Notes under the pieces: generated by a model
Database searches by the model: none
The model's input: the letters and a program-made list of their open reading frames with translations, nothing else
What the model was told of the DNA's origin: nothing
From: a bacterium
GTDB lineage: Bacteria > Planctomycetota > SZUA-567
DNA: 48,697 nt
NCBI GenBank assembly: GCA_003245715.1
Contig: QKCJ01000051.1
Span: forward strand, 1 to 48,697
Direction of reading: 5' to 3'
In this document: positions 26,844 to 35,785 of the stretch, piece after piece
Position numbering within the stretch: position 1 is the first letter of the stretch
How the letters are laid out: each line of letters opens with the position of its first letter
Position numbers and translations under genes: made by a program

Positions 26844-28703
26844 ATGTCAGACGACGAAACCACCCCCGCCACAGCAGCAACCAAAAAGAAGAAAACCACC
26901 AAAAAGAAAACCACCAAGAAAAAAACGACAAAAAAGAAAGTAAGCAAAAAAACGTCAACTCATGATATTGATGCAATTGATGCCTACGATAGCGAAAACG
27001 AAGAAGCGATTGAAGAAACCGAGGATACTGAGCATAAGTCCACTACGACTGAGCCTCAATTCACAAATGCTGTTCTTCCCGGTATGGAAATTGACATTGA
27101 CGAAAACAATGAAGAAGACGCCAGCTCTGACGATAATGCTCCTGAAGATAGCGCAGAAAGTTCAGATGAGTCATCAGCTGAAAACGCTGAGGATTCTCAG
27201 AATCAGAACCAATCACGTGAGCGCACCAGAAAGCCAGCACCGCGCAAGGAAAACCGCGAAGGCCGCTATAACAACCGGAATAATGAACGCAACGAGCGTA
27301 ACAATAATCATCGCAACAACAATAACAATAATGACAACCGCCAGCGTAATTCAAATAATAATAACAACAATGTCAATGCTGCTTCAGAGGGCGAGAATGG
27401 TCTTTCACCCAACCACGAAGTTTACGAACAGGTAAAACGCAGTGAGTTGCACATTACAGCCCTCAAGGACATGACTGTTGCCGAACTGCGCAAGATGGCG
27501 AAAAATGAACGCATCGACGGTATTGCCGGTATGGTCAAGCAGGAATTAATCTTCGCCATTATCAAGAACCGCGTCCGCCAGAAGGGTCTGCTTTATGGTG
27601 AGGGTGTGCTTGAGGTTCTACCGGACGGTTACGGTTTCCTGCGCAGTCCGAAATTCAACTACCTGCCCTGCCCTGATGACATTTATATTTCGCCAAGCCA
27701 GATCCGTCGCTTTGGTATGCGGACCGGTCTTACTGTTGCCGGACAGATCCGCCCGCCAAAAGATGGTGAGAATTATTTTGCGCTGCTGCGTGTTGAAGCG
27801 CTCAATATGGAAGAACCGGACAAAATCAAGGACAAGACTGTTTTTGAAGACCTTACTCCGATCTTCCCGCAGGACAGGCTTATTATGGAAACCAGTCCTG
27901 ACGAATTTTCAGGCCGTGTGCTTGATCTTGTAATGCCAATCGGCAAGGGGCAACGCGCGCTGATTGTTGCGCCGCCTCGTACCGGTAAGACAGTTCTGAT
28001 GCAGACAATTGCCAACGCCATCACCCAGAATAACCCGGAAGTTGAATTGATGGTTCTACTGATCGATGAACGTCCGGAAGAAGTTACAGACATGCAGAGA
28101 TCCGTCAAGGGCGAAGTTATCAGCTCAACCTTCGACGAACCGGCCAGCCGGCACGTTCAGGTTTCAAATATGGTTATTGAAAAAGCTAAACGAATGGTCG
28201 AGTACGGCAAGGATGTTGTTATTCTGCTTGACTCCATCACCAGACTGGGACGCGCATATAACACAGAAGCGCCGCACTCTGGCCGTATTCTCTCAGGTGG
28301 TGTTGACGCGCAGGCACTCCAGAAGCCTAAACGCTTCTTCGGTGCTGCCCGTAATATCGAAGGGGGCGGCAGCCTGACAATTATCGGTACTGCGCTGGTT
28401 GATACCGGCAGCCGAATGGATGAAGTTATCTTTGAAGAATTTAAAGGAACGGGTAATGCGGAAGTTCACCTTGACCGTCGTCTGGTCAACCGCCGCCTGT
28501 ATCCGGCAATTGATGTCAACCTCTCAGGAACACGTAAGGAAGACCTGATGGTTCACCCGGATGAGCTTAACCGCATCTGGATGGTCAGAAAATATCTCAA
28601 TGACATGAACCCGGTAGATGCGATGGAATTTATACACAGCAAACTCAAACGCCATAAGAACAATCTGGAATTTCTTATGACCATCAACCCCAACCAGCGG
28701 TAA
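26844..28703 (+). CDS. rho: Transcription termination factor Rho with prion-like N-terminal extension
   Basis: Hexameric RNA-dependent ATPase that ends transcription. At 619 residues it is about 200 longer than E. coli Rho. The extra part is disordered and comes in three blocks: a Lys-Thr repeat (14-37), an acidic Asp/Glu/Ser region (41-120), and an Asn/Arg-rich region (142-178) where about 22 of 35 residues are Asn. The conserved protein follows: Rho_N helices from about 200 ([15 protein letters not shown]), the RNA-binding cold-shock-like domain ([16 protein letters not shown]), Walker [11 protein letters not shown], Walker [17 protein letters not shown], the Q-loop and R-loop regions, and [29 protein letters not shown] precedes the ATG. 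An intrinsic terminator follows. Confidence 0.96.
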   Translation: MSDDETTPATAATKKKKTTKKKTTKKKTTKKKVSKKTSTHDIDAIDAYDSENEEAIEETEDTEHKSTTTEPQFTNAVLPGMEIDIDENNEEDASSDDNAPEDSAESSDESSAENAEDSQNQNQSRERTRKPAPRKENREGRYNNRNNERNERNNNHRNNNNNNDNRQRNSNNNNNNVNAASEGENGLSPNHEVYEQVKRSELHITALKDMTVAELRKMAKNERIDGIAGMVKQELIFAIIKNRVRQKGLLYGEGVLEVLPDGYGFLRSPKFNYLPCPDDIYISPSQIRRFGMRTGLTVAGQIRPPKDGENYFALLRVEALNMEEPDKIKDKTVFEDLTPIFPQDRLIMETSPDEFSGRVLDLVMPIGKGQRALIVAPPRTGKTVLMQTIANAITQNNPEVELMVLLIDERPEEVTDMQRSVKGEVISSTFDEPASRHVQVSNMVIEKAKRMVEYGKDVVILLDSITRLGRAYNTEAPHSGRILSGGVDAQALQKPKRFFGAARNIEGGGSLTIIGTALVDTGSRMDEVIFEEFKGTGNAEVHLDRRLVNRRLYPAIDVNLSGTRKEDLMVHPDELNRIWMVRKYLNDMNPVDAMEFIHSKLKRHKNNLEFLMTINPNQR

Positions 28704-28729
28704 CAAGCTTTAAATTTTGTAAGTAATCG

Positions 28730-28760
28730 CGGGGGAAGCTCAATGAGTTTTCCCCGTTTT
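28730..28760 (+). terminator. Intrinsic terminator after rho
   Basis: A 12-bp stem including two G-U pairs (28730-28741 with 28745-28756) closes a 3-base loop and is followed by four T. It lies 26 bases after the rho stop and just before the U32 gene. Confidence 0.7.
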
Positions 28761-28777
28761 AAATGAAGAGGGAAAAC

Positions 28778-31219
28778 ATGACAGAACTCCTTGCGCCTGC
28801 TGGCTCGCCCGATGCCGGGTATGCGGCTCTTGAATATGGCGCGGACGCTATTTATCTGGGATTGCCAAAATTCTCAGCCCGTGCGGAAGCAGTTAACTTT
28901 ACACCAGACCAGTTCAACGATCTGGTTGGCTACGCACACACCCTAGGCAAAAAAGTCTATGTAACCCTCAACACCCTTATCAAAGAATCAGAACTGCCAG
29001 AAGCGCTAGAAGCTCTTGAAACAATCTCATACTGTCAGGCAGACGCGGTAATTGTTCAGGACTTCGGCATCCTGAGAATAATGCAAAAATATTTTCCGGA
29101 GTTGAGTGTTCATGCAAGCACCCAGATGGCCATCCATAATTTGGCCGGTGCAAAGATGCTAAGCAATCTCGGAGTAAAGAGGGTAACGCTTGCCAGAGAA
29201 CTGGCCCTTGATGAGATTACTGATATTTCAAAAAATTCAGATATCGAGACGGAAAGTTTCCTGCACGGCGCACTCTGTTATTCCTACAGCGGTCTTTGCA
29301 TGTTCTCTTCTCTGTGCCGTGGTGGTCGAAGCGCCAACAGGGGACGGTGCAATTACAGTTGCCGCGAGATTTATACAGATGAAGCAACGGGAAAGTCCGG
29401 ACATATTTTTTCACTTAAAGATATGGCTCTGCCGCAGTACATTGACAAACTGCTAGCCAGCGGGGTGGATTCTTTAAAAATTGAAGGCCGCAAAAAAAGC
29501 CCGTTGTATGTTGCAAGTGTTGTAAAGATGTACCGCAAACTCCTTGATAACCCGTCAAGCAGTTATAAAAAAGAAGCCCAGGATATTCAGACCGTATTCT
29601 CAAGGCCGTGGACTGATTTTTTCATCGGCGTTGACGGCCGGACAAATAGTGCAGACAGCGATATTGTCGGACACCGCGGCACGGTTGCCGGCAAGGCAAG
29701 TCAGGTAAAAAAGCACAACAATACCAACTGGTTGTTTTTCAAGACTAAAGTATCAATTGAACTTCATGACGGAATTCAGATCGATCTGCCAAACAGCCCG
29801 AAGCCTTATGGGTTTGCGGTTAAGGAATTAATGGTCAAAAAGAGTGCGACCTATAAAAATGCCTATACGGCAGAAGCTGGCTCAGAAATTCAGATTGCGA
29901 TTCCAGCAGATGCTCCCATGATTGAACCAGACACCATTATCTATCGCTCCTCTTCACAGGAACTGAAACGTGAGACAGAATTCTTTATCCCTAAAGCAGC
30001 GAACTTTATCCGCAAGTTTCCAATTGATATTAAATGCACTCTAACTGCAGATGCGTTTGAAGTAACCGCAGAGGTCCTTGATGAAACCGGTCGCTATAAC
30101 ACATCTACATCCTGCACGCAAAAAGGCTCTTTTGACAAAGCAAATAATCCCGACAAAATTTCAGAAGGCGTAGCAAAATCATTCTCACGCTGCGGCGATA
30201 CGATTTTCATATTAAACAATCTTGATTTTGTGAATACCGATTTGCGCTTTATCCAGATATCAGAACTGAATAATATAAGGCGGGATCTTTACACACAACT
30301 TATGAAGCAAATCAGTAATATCCGCGAGAATATTTGCACTAATATAACGGAAGAAGAAATCACAGCCCTTGCTAATGACTCTTCAATAACTACTCAGAAA
30401 CATAACTCAAGCTGGAACTTCAAAATTGATGATATAAATAATCTTGAAATTTTGCTGCAGAACAAGCTCCTCGAAAAAGATATTGTTTTCGATCTAACCT
30501 TTACCGACGAAGAAACAATCCTGGGCAAAATACCTGCTCTTTGCAGTGAAAAAAACATAAGACTTTCCCTGCCAGCGGTAATACGCCGACAGGAACAGAC
30601 TATATTTGAAAGAATTTCGCAAAGGCTGATTGATTATGGCTTCCTGAACTGGCAGGTCAGCAATCTCGGCGGCTTGCACATATTAAAACAAAGCCAGAAT
30701 GACGCGGAATTATCAATTACCGCATCATGGCAAATGTACTGCATAAACAGTCAGGCAATAAAGTTTCTGGAGAGTATCGGTATAATGACCTGCTCGGCGA
30801 GTCCGGAAGATGATGCGGATAATATCAGCGAAATTCTGAGCAAGGTTACACATCAATTAATTATTCCGACTTGTACCAGCATCCCGCTGTATACCGGTGA
30901 GTCCTGCCCGAAGGCTGCATTATTCGGCTGCAGAAACACCAGTGAATGCGCCAATTCGCGTTCGGTCTGGATAGATAAAAACGGTGATCGTTTTATTCTG
31001 AAAAGCCATGACTGCCGAAGCTATTTTTTACGTGAATATCCGTTCATGAAATTTGACTTAGTCTCATCGTTCAAGGACAATCCCAAAGCCATCCTGAATG
31101 CAGATTTGTGTATTACCGAATTTGCGTGTAATGAACTTCTTGAAACAATAGATAATTTGCTTAATGCCGAACATCCCGATAAAGTTGCCCCTTTAAGTGG
31201 CAGACAGTGCATGCTTTAA
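28778..31219 (+). CDS. U32 peptidase-family protein, RlhA/YhbU-like
   Basis: Protein of 813 residues of the U32 family. Members such as RlhA and TrhP act in hydroxylation of rRNA or tRNA bases rather than as proteases. The N-terminal barrel has LLAPAGSPDAGYAALEYGADAIY. The family signature lies near residues 165-200: ESFLHGALCYSYSGLC, GGRSANRGRC and NYSCR, with cysteines likely to bind an iron-sulfur cluster, followed by DSLKIEGRKKSPLYVA. A DUF3656-like middle region and a long, less conserved C-terminal half end with further cysteines (SCPKAALFGCRNTSEC). The frame opens five codons earlier at another ATG, but AGGG lies six bases before the ATG chosen. The layout best matches RlhA (23S rRNA C2501), which I cannot prove. 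Confidence 0.85.
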   Translation: MTELLAPAGSPDAGYAALEYGADAIYLGLPKFSARAEAVNFTPDQFNDLVGYAHTLGKKVYVTLNTLIKESELPEALEALETISYCQADAVIVQDFGILRIMQKYFPELSVHASTQMAIHNLAGAKMLSNLGVKRVTLARELALDEITDISKNSDIETESFLHGALCYSYSGLCMFSSLCRGGRSANRGRCNYSCREIYTDEATGKSGHIFSLKDMALPQYIDKLLASGVDSLKIEGRKKSPLYVASVVKMYRKLLDNPSSSYKKEAQDIQTVFSRPWTDFFIGVDGRTNSADSDIVGHRGTVAGKASQVKKHNNTNWLFFKTKVSIELHDGIQIDLPNSPKPYGFAVKELMVKKSATYKNAYTAEAGSEIQIAIPADAPMIEPDTIIYRSSSQELKRETEFFIPKAANFIRKFPIDIKCTLTADAFEVTAEVLDETGRYNTSTSCTQKGSFDKANNPDKISEGVAKSFSRCGDTIFILNNLDFVNTDLRFIQISELNNIRRDLYTQLMKQISNIRENICTNITEEEITALANDSSITTQKHNSSWNFKIDDINNLEILLQNKLLEKDIVFDLTFTDEETILGKIPALCSEKNIRLSLPAVIRRQEQTIFERISQRLIDYGFLNWQVSNLGGLHILKQSQNDAELSITASWQMYCINSQAIKFLESIGIMTCSASPEDDADNISEILSKVTHQLIIPTCTSIPLYTGESCPKAALFGCRNTSECANSRSVWIDKNGDRFILKSHDCRSYFLREYPFMKFDLVSSFKDNPKAILNADLCITEFACNELLETIDNLLNAEHPDKVAPLSGRQCML

Positions 31220-31290
31220 GTATACAGGAATCAGCTTAAGACTTATGTTTCGATGTGAAAAATTTGCACGCACCTGCTTTAAATTGAACA

Positions 31291-31318
31291 TTGACAGCAC
31301 AACGCAGGCACGTATAAT
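31291..31318 (+). promoter_or_regulatory. Consensus promoter of tRNA-Arg
   Basis: Perfect consensus hexamers TTGACA (31291-31296) and TATAAT (31313-31318) with a 16-base spacer. The transcript should start near 31325, nine bases before the tRNA. Confidence 0.85.
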
Positions 31319-31331
31319 ACTTAAACATTAA

Positions 31332-31410
<79 letters not shown>

Positions 31411-31415
31411 AGCCA

Positions 31416-31460
31416 AAAAAAAGCTGTAATTCCTCATAATATGGGATTACAGCTTTTTCT
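31416..31460 (+). terminator. Terminator of tRNA-Arg
   Basis: A stem of about 17 bp with one mismatch (31416-31433 with 31443-31459) centred on AGCTGTAAT is followed by a T-rich tract. It starts a few bases after the tRNA CCA. Confidence 0.9.
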
Positions 31461-31480
31461 TTTATCAACGCCTGATCAGC

Positions 31481-31507
31481 AAATCGTTTTTATTCAGAAC
31501 GATTTTT
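31481..31507 (+). terminator. Second hairpin with T tract before the kinase gene
   Basis: AATCGTT (31482-31488) pairs with AACGATT (31498-31504) around a 9-base loop and continues into T on the plus strand. It may back up the tRNA terminator. It lacks a T tract in the direction of the convergent sensor-kinase gene. Confidence 0.4.
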
Positions 31508-31552
31508 CGACCAACGCTATAATATTCGGTGCTGATAATGTGATTGCTACGA

Positions 31553-33112
31553 CTATAGGATAGGGATTGTAAAATAAAACTTTGAACCTTCGCCAAGCGT
31601 ACTCTCAAGACCGATCGTTCCAGAGTGTCCCTGTTCAACAATCATCTGACAGATCGGCATACCCAAACCTGTGCCATCAGAATGGTGATCCATTGATTCA
31701 ATCTGCTCAAAACGCGAAAATACTTTATTAACATTTTCCTGAGAAATACCGACGCCATTATCTTCAACCTCAATGCGGACAGCGGGAAACTCGGTATTGC
31801 TGCCGGAATGCGGGAGATTAACCAACATGGAACTGACAGTAATCATCCCACCCTCAGGTGTATACTTGATTGCATTTGAAAGCAGGTTCATCATGACCTG
31901 CATGATGCGGTCCGAATCACACCTTACATCAGGCATATCTTCTGTAAGCTGAGTATTAATGGTGTGTCCTTTACGATTGGCGGACGCGGTGCTGTTATTG
32001 ACGGCGCTGATAATAATATCATTTATGTGATTATCGCTGTAAATATAATCCATCTTGCCGGCTTCCATCTTCGCCAGATCAAGTACATCATTAATCAGTC
32101 TGGTAAGGCGCTCACCCTCTTTGTAGATGATTCCCAGGTACTCCATTCTGTCATCAGGGTCCTCAACCATTCCTTCCATCATAAGCGTTTCGGTATAGGC
32201 AAGGATAGAGGTCAGCGGCGTACGAAGCTCATGGCTTACGAGTGAGAGAAAGTCATTTTTCAGTGCATCAACTTCACGCAGCTTGCTGACCTCACGGCTA
32301 AGGCCAAGGTCGCGGCAGATAACAACATAACCAGTTGCCTGCGCGTCACTGTCAAGGTGCATCGGAGTGACGGTCAGACCAAAGACGGACTCCTGCCCCA
32401 CAACATCAATAAAAAGCTCTTCTTCCTTCGCGCCACCAGTTGAAAGGAGGTGGTTTATCGTCATTGCCGCAGGCGTAGGCAGTACCGGTCCAAATTCATG
32501 TCCGACTAGATCATCACGCCGAACACCAAGCATGACCTCCATAGTCGCATTAAGCAGCCATATTTTCTTGTCTGCGGTAATCGCCATAATACCATGCGGA
32601 ACGCTCTCAACAAGATCCACCATACGCTCCTGGCTTTCCTCAAGCTTGTCCCGGAAGAAATGTGCTTCTATTCGTGAAGCTGTTTCATTGGCAATGAGGT
32701 TAAGCCAGCCGAACTGTCCCTGGGTAAACTCGGAGCTGTCCTGATCCAGCCAGAGAACAGCAACCCCGACAACATGAACATTACCAACAAGCGGCAGGAT
32801 CATAATCGCAGTTGAGTCACCCTCACCATCATTAGGGATAACCGTCGCTTCCTGATTATCAATCGCCCACTTTACATAAACCCATTCAACCCCCATTCCT
32901 TCAAGGGTAATATCACGAAGAAGGCGCATTTCACCGGTAGTCCCCCGCAGGAAAAGCTGGGCATATTGTGACTCAATAACACTGTCGATCAGCTCTTCAA
33001 ACTGATCGAGTGTTTCATCAATATTTGGCGACTTTCTGATCTTTGAAAAATCCTGCTGGATCTTTTCAAAGCCGCCAAAATAGTCATCACCTCTTGTGGA
33101 AATAATGTCCAT
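31553..33112 (-). CDS. Soluble GAF-PAS sensor histidine kinase
   Basis: Hybrid-free sensor kinase of 519 residues without membrane segments. Residues about 30-155 form a GAF-like sensory domain (AIMILPLVGNVHVVGVAVLWL) and 160-275 a PAS domain (SVPHGIMAITADKKIWLLNA). A HisKA domain has the phosphoacceptor H294 in FLSLVSHELRTPLTSI. The HATPase domain has the N box QVMMNLLSNAIKYTPEGG, G1 EVEDNGVGIS and G2 DGTGLGMPIC. It is last in a run with the HDOD gene, three bases upstream, and the small 34009-34392 gene. AAGG lies eight bases before the ATG. No partner regulator is adjacent, so its target could be one of the receivers in the chemotaxis operon or elsewhere. Confidence 0.92.
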   Translation of the reverse strand: MDIISTRGDDYFGGFEKIQQDFSKIRKSPNIDETLDQFEELIDSVIESQYAQLFLRGTTGEMRLLRDITLEGMGVEWVYVKWAIDNQEATVIPNDGEGDSTAIMILPLVGNVHVVGVAVLWLDQDSSEFTQGQFGWLNLIANETASRIEAHFFRDKLEESQERMVDLVESVPHGIMAITADKKIWLLNATMEVMLGVRRDDLVGHEFGPVLPTPAAMTINHLLSTGGAKEEELFIDVVGQESVFGLTVTPMHLDSDAQATGYVVICRDLGLSREVSKLREVDALKNDFLSLVSHELRTPLTSILAYTETLMMEGMVEDPDDRMEYLGIIYKEGERLTRLINDVLDLAKMEAGKMDYIYSDNHINDIIISAVNNSTASANRKGHTINTQLTEDMPDVRCDSDRIMQVMMNLLSNAIKYTPEGGMITVSSMLVNLPHSGSNTEFPAVRIEVEDNGVGISQENVNKVFSRFEQIESMDHHSDGTGLGMPICQMIVEQGHSGTIGLESTLGEGSKFYFTIPIL

Positions 33113-33115
33113 AGA

Positions 33116-33982
33116 TCAGCCTTCAATAAGATTAATAAATTCTTTGGCTAGCTTAAGTTCTTCAAGAGTCTCTTTAATCCATGAGTCGAGTAAAGAAGTA
33201 TCAATTGAATACTTTGAACACATCTGCTGGTCTATTCCCATCATAGCAGAATCACCGGGAGAGCCAATATTAAGGGCTCTGGACAAAGAATCGCCGATAT
33301 GAGCAGAAACAATGACCGACTGGTCTTCACGGGCCAAAGCCGGCTTGGCTGAATACTTTATTGAGTTGTTCAGCATCTTGGGAAGGCGCCACTTTTCAGC
33401 TACCCATGATCCGACCTGGGCGCTGGTAAAACCCAGGACCTTGCGCTCAGCCTGATTGAGCGTGATACGGTCTTCTTCACACACAGCCTTGACCATGGCA
33501 TAATCAGCAGGAAAAATCTGGTCCATTATGATAACGCCAAGGGAATGGATAAGTCCGGCAACAAAAGCATCATCAGGTTGAATATTATTATCAAGGTCCC
33601 TGATCGCAACTCTGGCGCCAATTGCACAGCCCAAGGAGTAAAGCCAGAATTGCGGAATATCAATGCTGCGCCCCTGACGACCTTTGGTCATATCAAAAAG
33701 GGAGGCAGACATCACAACATTCTTGACTTTGTTAAAACCAATAATAACAACAGCATGCTGCACGGTCTTGATCTGACCGGGAAAGCCATAAAAAGCGGAA
33801 TTGACAAGTTTCAAGACCTTGGTGGTCAGGGCCTGATCCTGCTCGATAATTGAGCCTACATCAGAAGCATTGGTTCGCGGAGAATTAGCCAGGCGAATAA
33901 TTTCATTCACAACACTTGGCAAACTCGGCAAATCACTGGCATTCTCAATCTTGCGCCTTGCTTCTGCTGAATTCATCACCAT
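33116..33982 (-). CDS. HDOD domain protein
   Basis: Signalling protein of 288 residues built mainly of an HDOD domain, an HD-related helical fold that usually lacks catalysis. The signature region is LPSLPSVVNEIIRLANSPRTN, then VGSIIEQDQALTTKVLKLVNSAFYGFPGQIKTVQHAVVIIGFNKVKNVVMS, and later DAFVAGLIHSLGVIIMDQ. The HD dyad itself is absent (LIHSLG), as normal for HDOD. GGAG lies nine bases before the first ATG. Its last codon is three bases from the sensor-kinase start, so the two are translationally close and probably work together in one signal pathway. Confidence 0.9.
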   Translation of the reverse strand: MVMNSAEARRKIENASDLPSLPSVVNEIIRLANSPRTNASDVGSIIEQDQALTTKVLKLVNSAFYGFPGQIKTVQHAVVIIGFNKVKNVVMSASLFDMTKGRQGRSIDIPQFWLYSLGCAIGARVAIRDLDNNIQPDDAFVAGLIHSLGVIIMDQIFPADYAMVKAVCEEDRITLNQAERKVLGFTSAQVGSWVAEKWRLPKMLNNSIKYSAKPALAREDQSVIVSAHIGDSLSRALNIGSPGDSAMMGIDQQMCSKYSIDTSLLDSWIKETLEELKLAKEFINLIEG

Positions 33983-34008
33983 ATACAGATTCTCCGTATC
34001 ATGCCAGA

Positions 34009-34392
34009 CTATAGACCAGGCACAACATTCTTACCTTTCTCAATAAGATACTTAATGACAAGACGCCTGTACTCTTCATTAAAATAAGTAGGCTCGATTG
34101 TTGAGAATTTCTCACTTACAAGCTGGGTTATCCTTGTAGCAAAAGCCAGCTCCTCCTCATCCGCAGAAACCCGTTCTTGCTCTTCACAGGGAGAACTTAT
34201 TTCAGCTCCGCCTTCTTCATCCACGATTTCGACAGGAACCGTAGTTATCCCCCATTTTGGCAAGCGTTTAATTGCCATAGGGGTAAGTCTTCCACCAGCA
34301 GGGATTATAACCCTACCGGAATTATCACAAACCGCGCTTGCGACAACCAGACCTGATTGCGCCTCAGCAATAGGAATATTTTTTATGCCCAT
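34009..34392 (-). CDS. Small protein like the N-terminal region of HD-GYP proteins
   Basis: Protein of 127 residues. The first 60 (IPIAEAQSGLVVASAVCDNSGRVIIPAGGRLTPMAIKRLPKWGITTVPV) follow the pattern found before HD-GYP phosphodiesterase domains (GMxLAxDVxDxxGxxLLxxGxxLTxxxIxxLxxxGI). No HD-GYP domain follows. Instead there is an acidic linker and a helical tail (ATRITQLVSEKFSTIEPTYFNEEYRRLVIKYLIEKGK). AAGGAA precedes the ATG. It is first in the run with the HDOD and kinase genes, 26 bases apart. It may be an adaptor or sensor part split off from an HD-GYP protein. Confidence 0.7.
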   Translation of the reverse strand: MGIKNIPIAEAQSGLVVASAVCDNSGRVIIPAGGRLTPMAIKRLPKWGITTVPVEIVDEEGGAEISSPCEEQERVSADEEELAFATRITQLVSEKFSTIEPTYFNEEYRRLVIKYLIEKGKNVVPGL

Positions 34393-34426
34393 ACTAATTC
34401 CTTACACCGTAAAAAATCTATCGTAT

Positions 34427-34455
34427 ATAGTAAAAAACATTTCTATTTTCGTCAA
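34427..34455 (-). promoter_or_regulatory. Candidate promoter of the HDOD-kinase operon
   Basis: On the minus strand, TTGACG (34455-34450) and TACTAT (34432-34427) are separated by 17 bases. They lie between the upstream secreted-protein gene and the operon, with a predicted leader of about 30 bases. Confidence 0.6.
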
Positions 34456-34458
34456 GAA

Positions 34459-35679
34459 TTACTTTTGTGAATTTAACAAATACATAACGAAAGCAGACAG
34501 GGAGTGCTGCACGTAATCAATTCTGATTTCATCTTTGCGACTATTATTTGAAATAGCCTCACCATCGTTACCGGCCATTTCCTGGGTTGATCGGGGCATA
34601 CCGCCGGAAAGGTCACCTTTGGTAATTTGTGCAGCCAACAGAAATTTGATTGCATCCGAGCATGAAGCATAGATATCATCTTTAAGCTTGTTGAATTTTT
34701 CAGGCAAAAAGCAATACGCCGCCATCATGCCCTCAACTCTGGTGGATGTCGGACAGGTCTGCCCCCCAGCGCGAAACGATCCGGCAATCCCTGTGGACCT
34801 ATCAAGTATTTGCTGACTCATCAATAACTTGGCCGTTGTCGCCGAATGAAAAAAGAGCAGATCTTTACTGCAGGCAGGTTTGTCGATATCGGTATAATAC
34901 TTCAAAAATTGCCTCGTGGCCAGAATTACCCAGTGGTCAGGCGGATAAGATCCGGTCTTGAGTGCGTGATTAGCCAGAAAGTACAAGCCAAAATCTGCCG
35001 CCTTTAGCCACTTGCTATTTTTGTCGATCTCATAGAGTTTTAGTAAGCCCAAAATCGCCTCCCCACTGTAATACTGCGAGACAAAATATTTGTCATGCCC
35101 CTGCTGGGGATAATATTTATAATAAAAATCTCCATCCGGTTTCTGCATGAATAGAATAAAATTAGCAAGCGCAACCATATCCTCAAGTTTGGTCTTTCCG
35201 CCAACTTTATAATCCTCGACCAGAGCAATCAAGCCAAGCCCTGCTCCGCCAAGCTTTGCCATTATCGGATTACCGGAAGCCATCTTCGAATCAAGCTTCT
35301 CATGAATAGTCCAAATCGCTTTCATGTCTGTACGCATCTCAACGGGTGCAAAAAAAGAATTGTCACGTAAAAAATTACACGCCGTCCTGATTGTGCTGTC
35401 AATTTCCGCAGACGGATTTAACTCTCTAGCCATCCCAAGCGCATATACCGCCCCGCAATGTCGCAGAAGATTATACTTCATGCCGTATTTCTTAGCCGGA
35501 TCGATACTATTCCGATAGGTGAATCTGCCGTACCGGTCACAGTGATTAAGCAAATAGCCCGTGGCAAGCTTTATTCGCTCCCTGACTATTAAAATATCCG
35601 GCCTTACCTCATCAGCCGCGTATACAAAATTTATCATTGCACTGAGCAAGACAGAAATGAACATTTTCCTTAACAGCAA
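34459..35679 (-). CDS. Secreted alpha/alpha-toroid protein of unknown function
   Basis: Exported protein of about 406 residues. A basic start (LLRK) and hydrophobic core end at a likely signal peptidase site VYA-ADE. The mature part consists of repeated helical hairpins (AKLGGAGLGLIALVEDYKVG, YYSGEAILGLLKLYEIDKNSKWLKAADFGLYFLA, PPDHWVILATRQFLKYY) typical of six-hairpin or terpenoid-cyclase-like toroid folds. Such proteins include glycoside hydrolases and polysaccharide lyases, but I cannot place catalytic residues. The start chosen is a TTG with AAGGAG six bases upstream. The ATG at 35664 lies too close to its ribosome site, and the outer TTG at 35697 has none. It is a separate unit after the rpsG terminator. 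Confidence 0.7.
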   Translation of the reverse strand: MLLRKMFISVLLSAMINFVYAADEVRPDILIVRERIKLATGYLLNHCDRYGRFTYRNSIDPAKKYGMKYNLLRHCGAVYALGMARELNPSAEIDSTIRTACNFLRDNSFFAPVEMRTDMKAIWTIHEKLDSKMASGNPIMAKLGGAGLGLIALVEDYKVGGKTKLEDMVALANFILFMQKPDGDFYYKYYPQQGHDKYFVSQYYSGEAILGLLKLYEIDKNSKWLKAADFGLYFLANHALKTGSYPPDHWVILATRQFLKYYTDIDKPACSKDLLFFHSATTAKLLMSQQILDRSTGIAGSFRAGGQTCPTSTRVEGMMAAYCFLPEKFNKLKDDIYASCSDAIKFLLAAQITKGDLSGGMPRSTQEMAGNDGEAISNNSRKDEIRIDYVQHSLSAFVMYLLNSQK

Positions 35680-35733
35680 AGCTGACTCCTTACCCAAAAA
35701 AATAAACTACCTATATGGTATGGATAGAGCATT

Positions 35734-35762
35734 AAAAAAACCAGCCAAACGGCTGGTTTTTT
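35734..35762 (-). terminator. Terminator of the rpoBC-rpsL-rpsG operon
   Basis: A perfect 6-bp CCAGCC/GGCTGG stem with loop AAAC extends by A-T pairs on both sides, with runs of six to seven T on either strand. It lies directly after the rpsG stop on the minus strand. Confidence 0.88.
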
Positions 35763-35785
35763 CATAAATATTTTCAGAGGTTCGC

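Noticed and set aside
26880..26950. Short direct repeats of Lys-Thr codons taken as a possible tandem repeat or mobile element scar
   Set aside because: They are in frame and encode the basic block of the Rho extension. There are no flanking inverted repeats.
26962..27435. 157-residue frame overlapping the N-terminus of rho
   Set aside because: It is a by-product of the low-complexity Asn and Lys codons. The rho frame continues into conserved domains.
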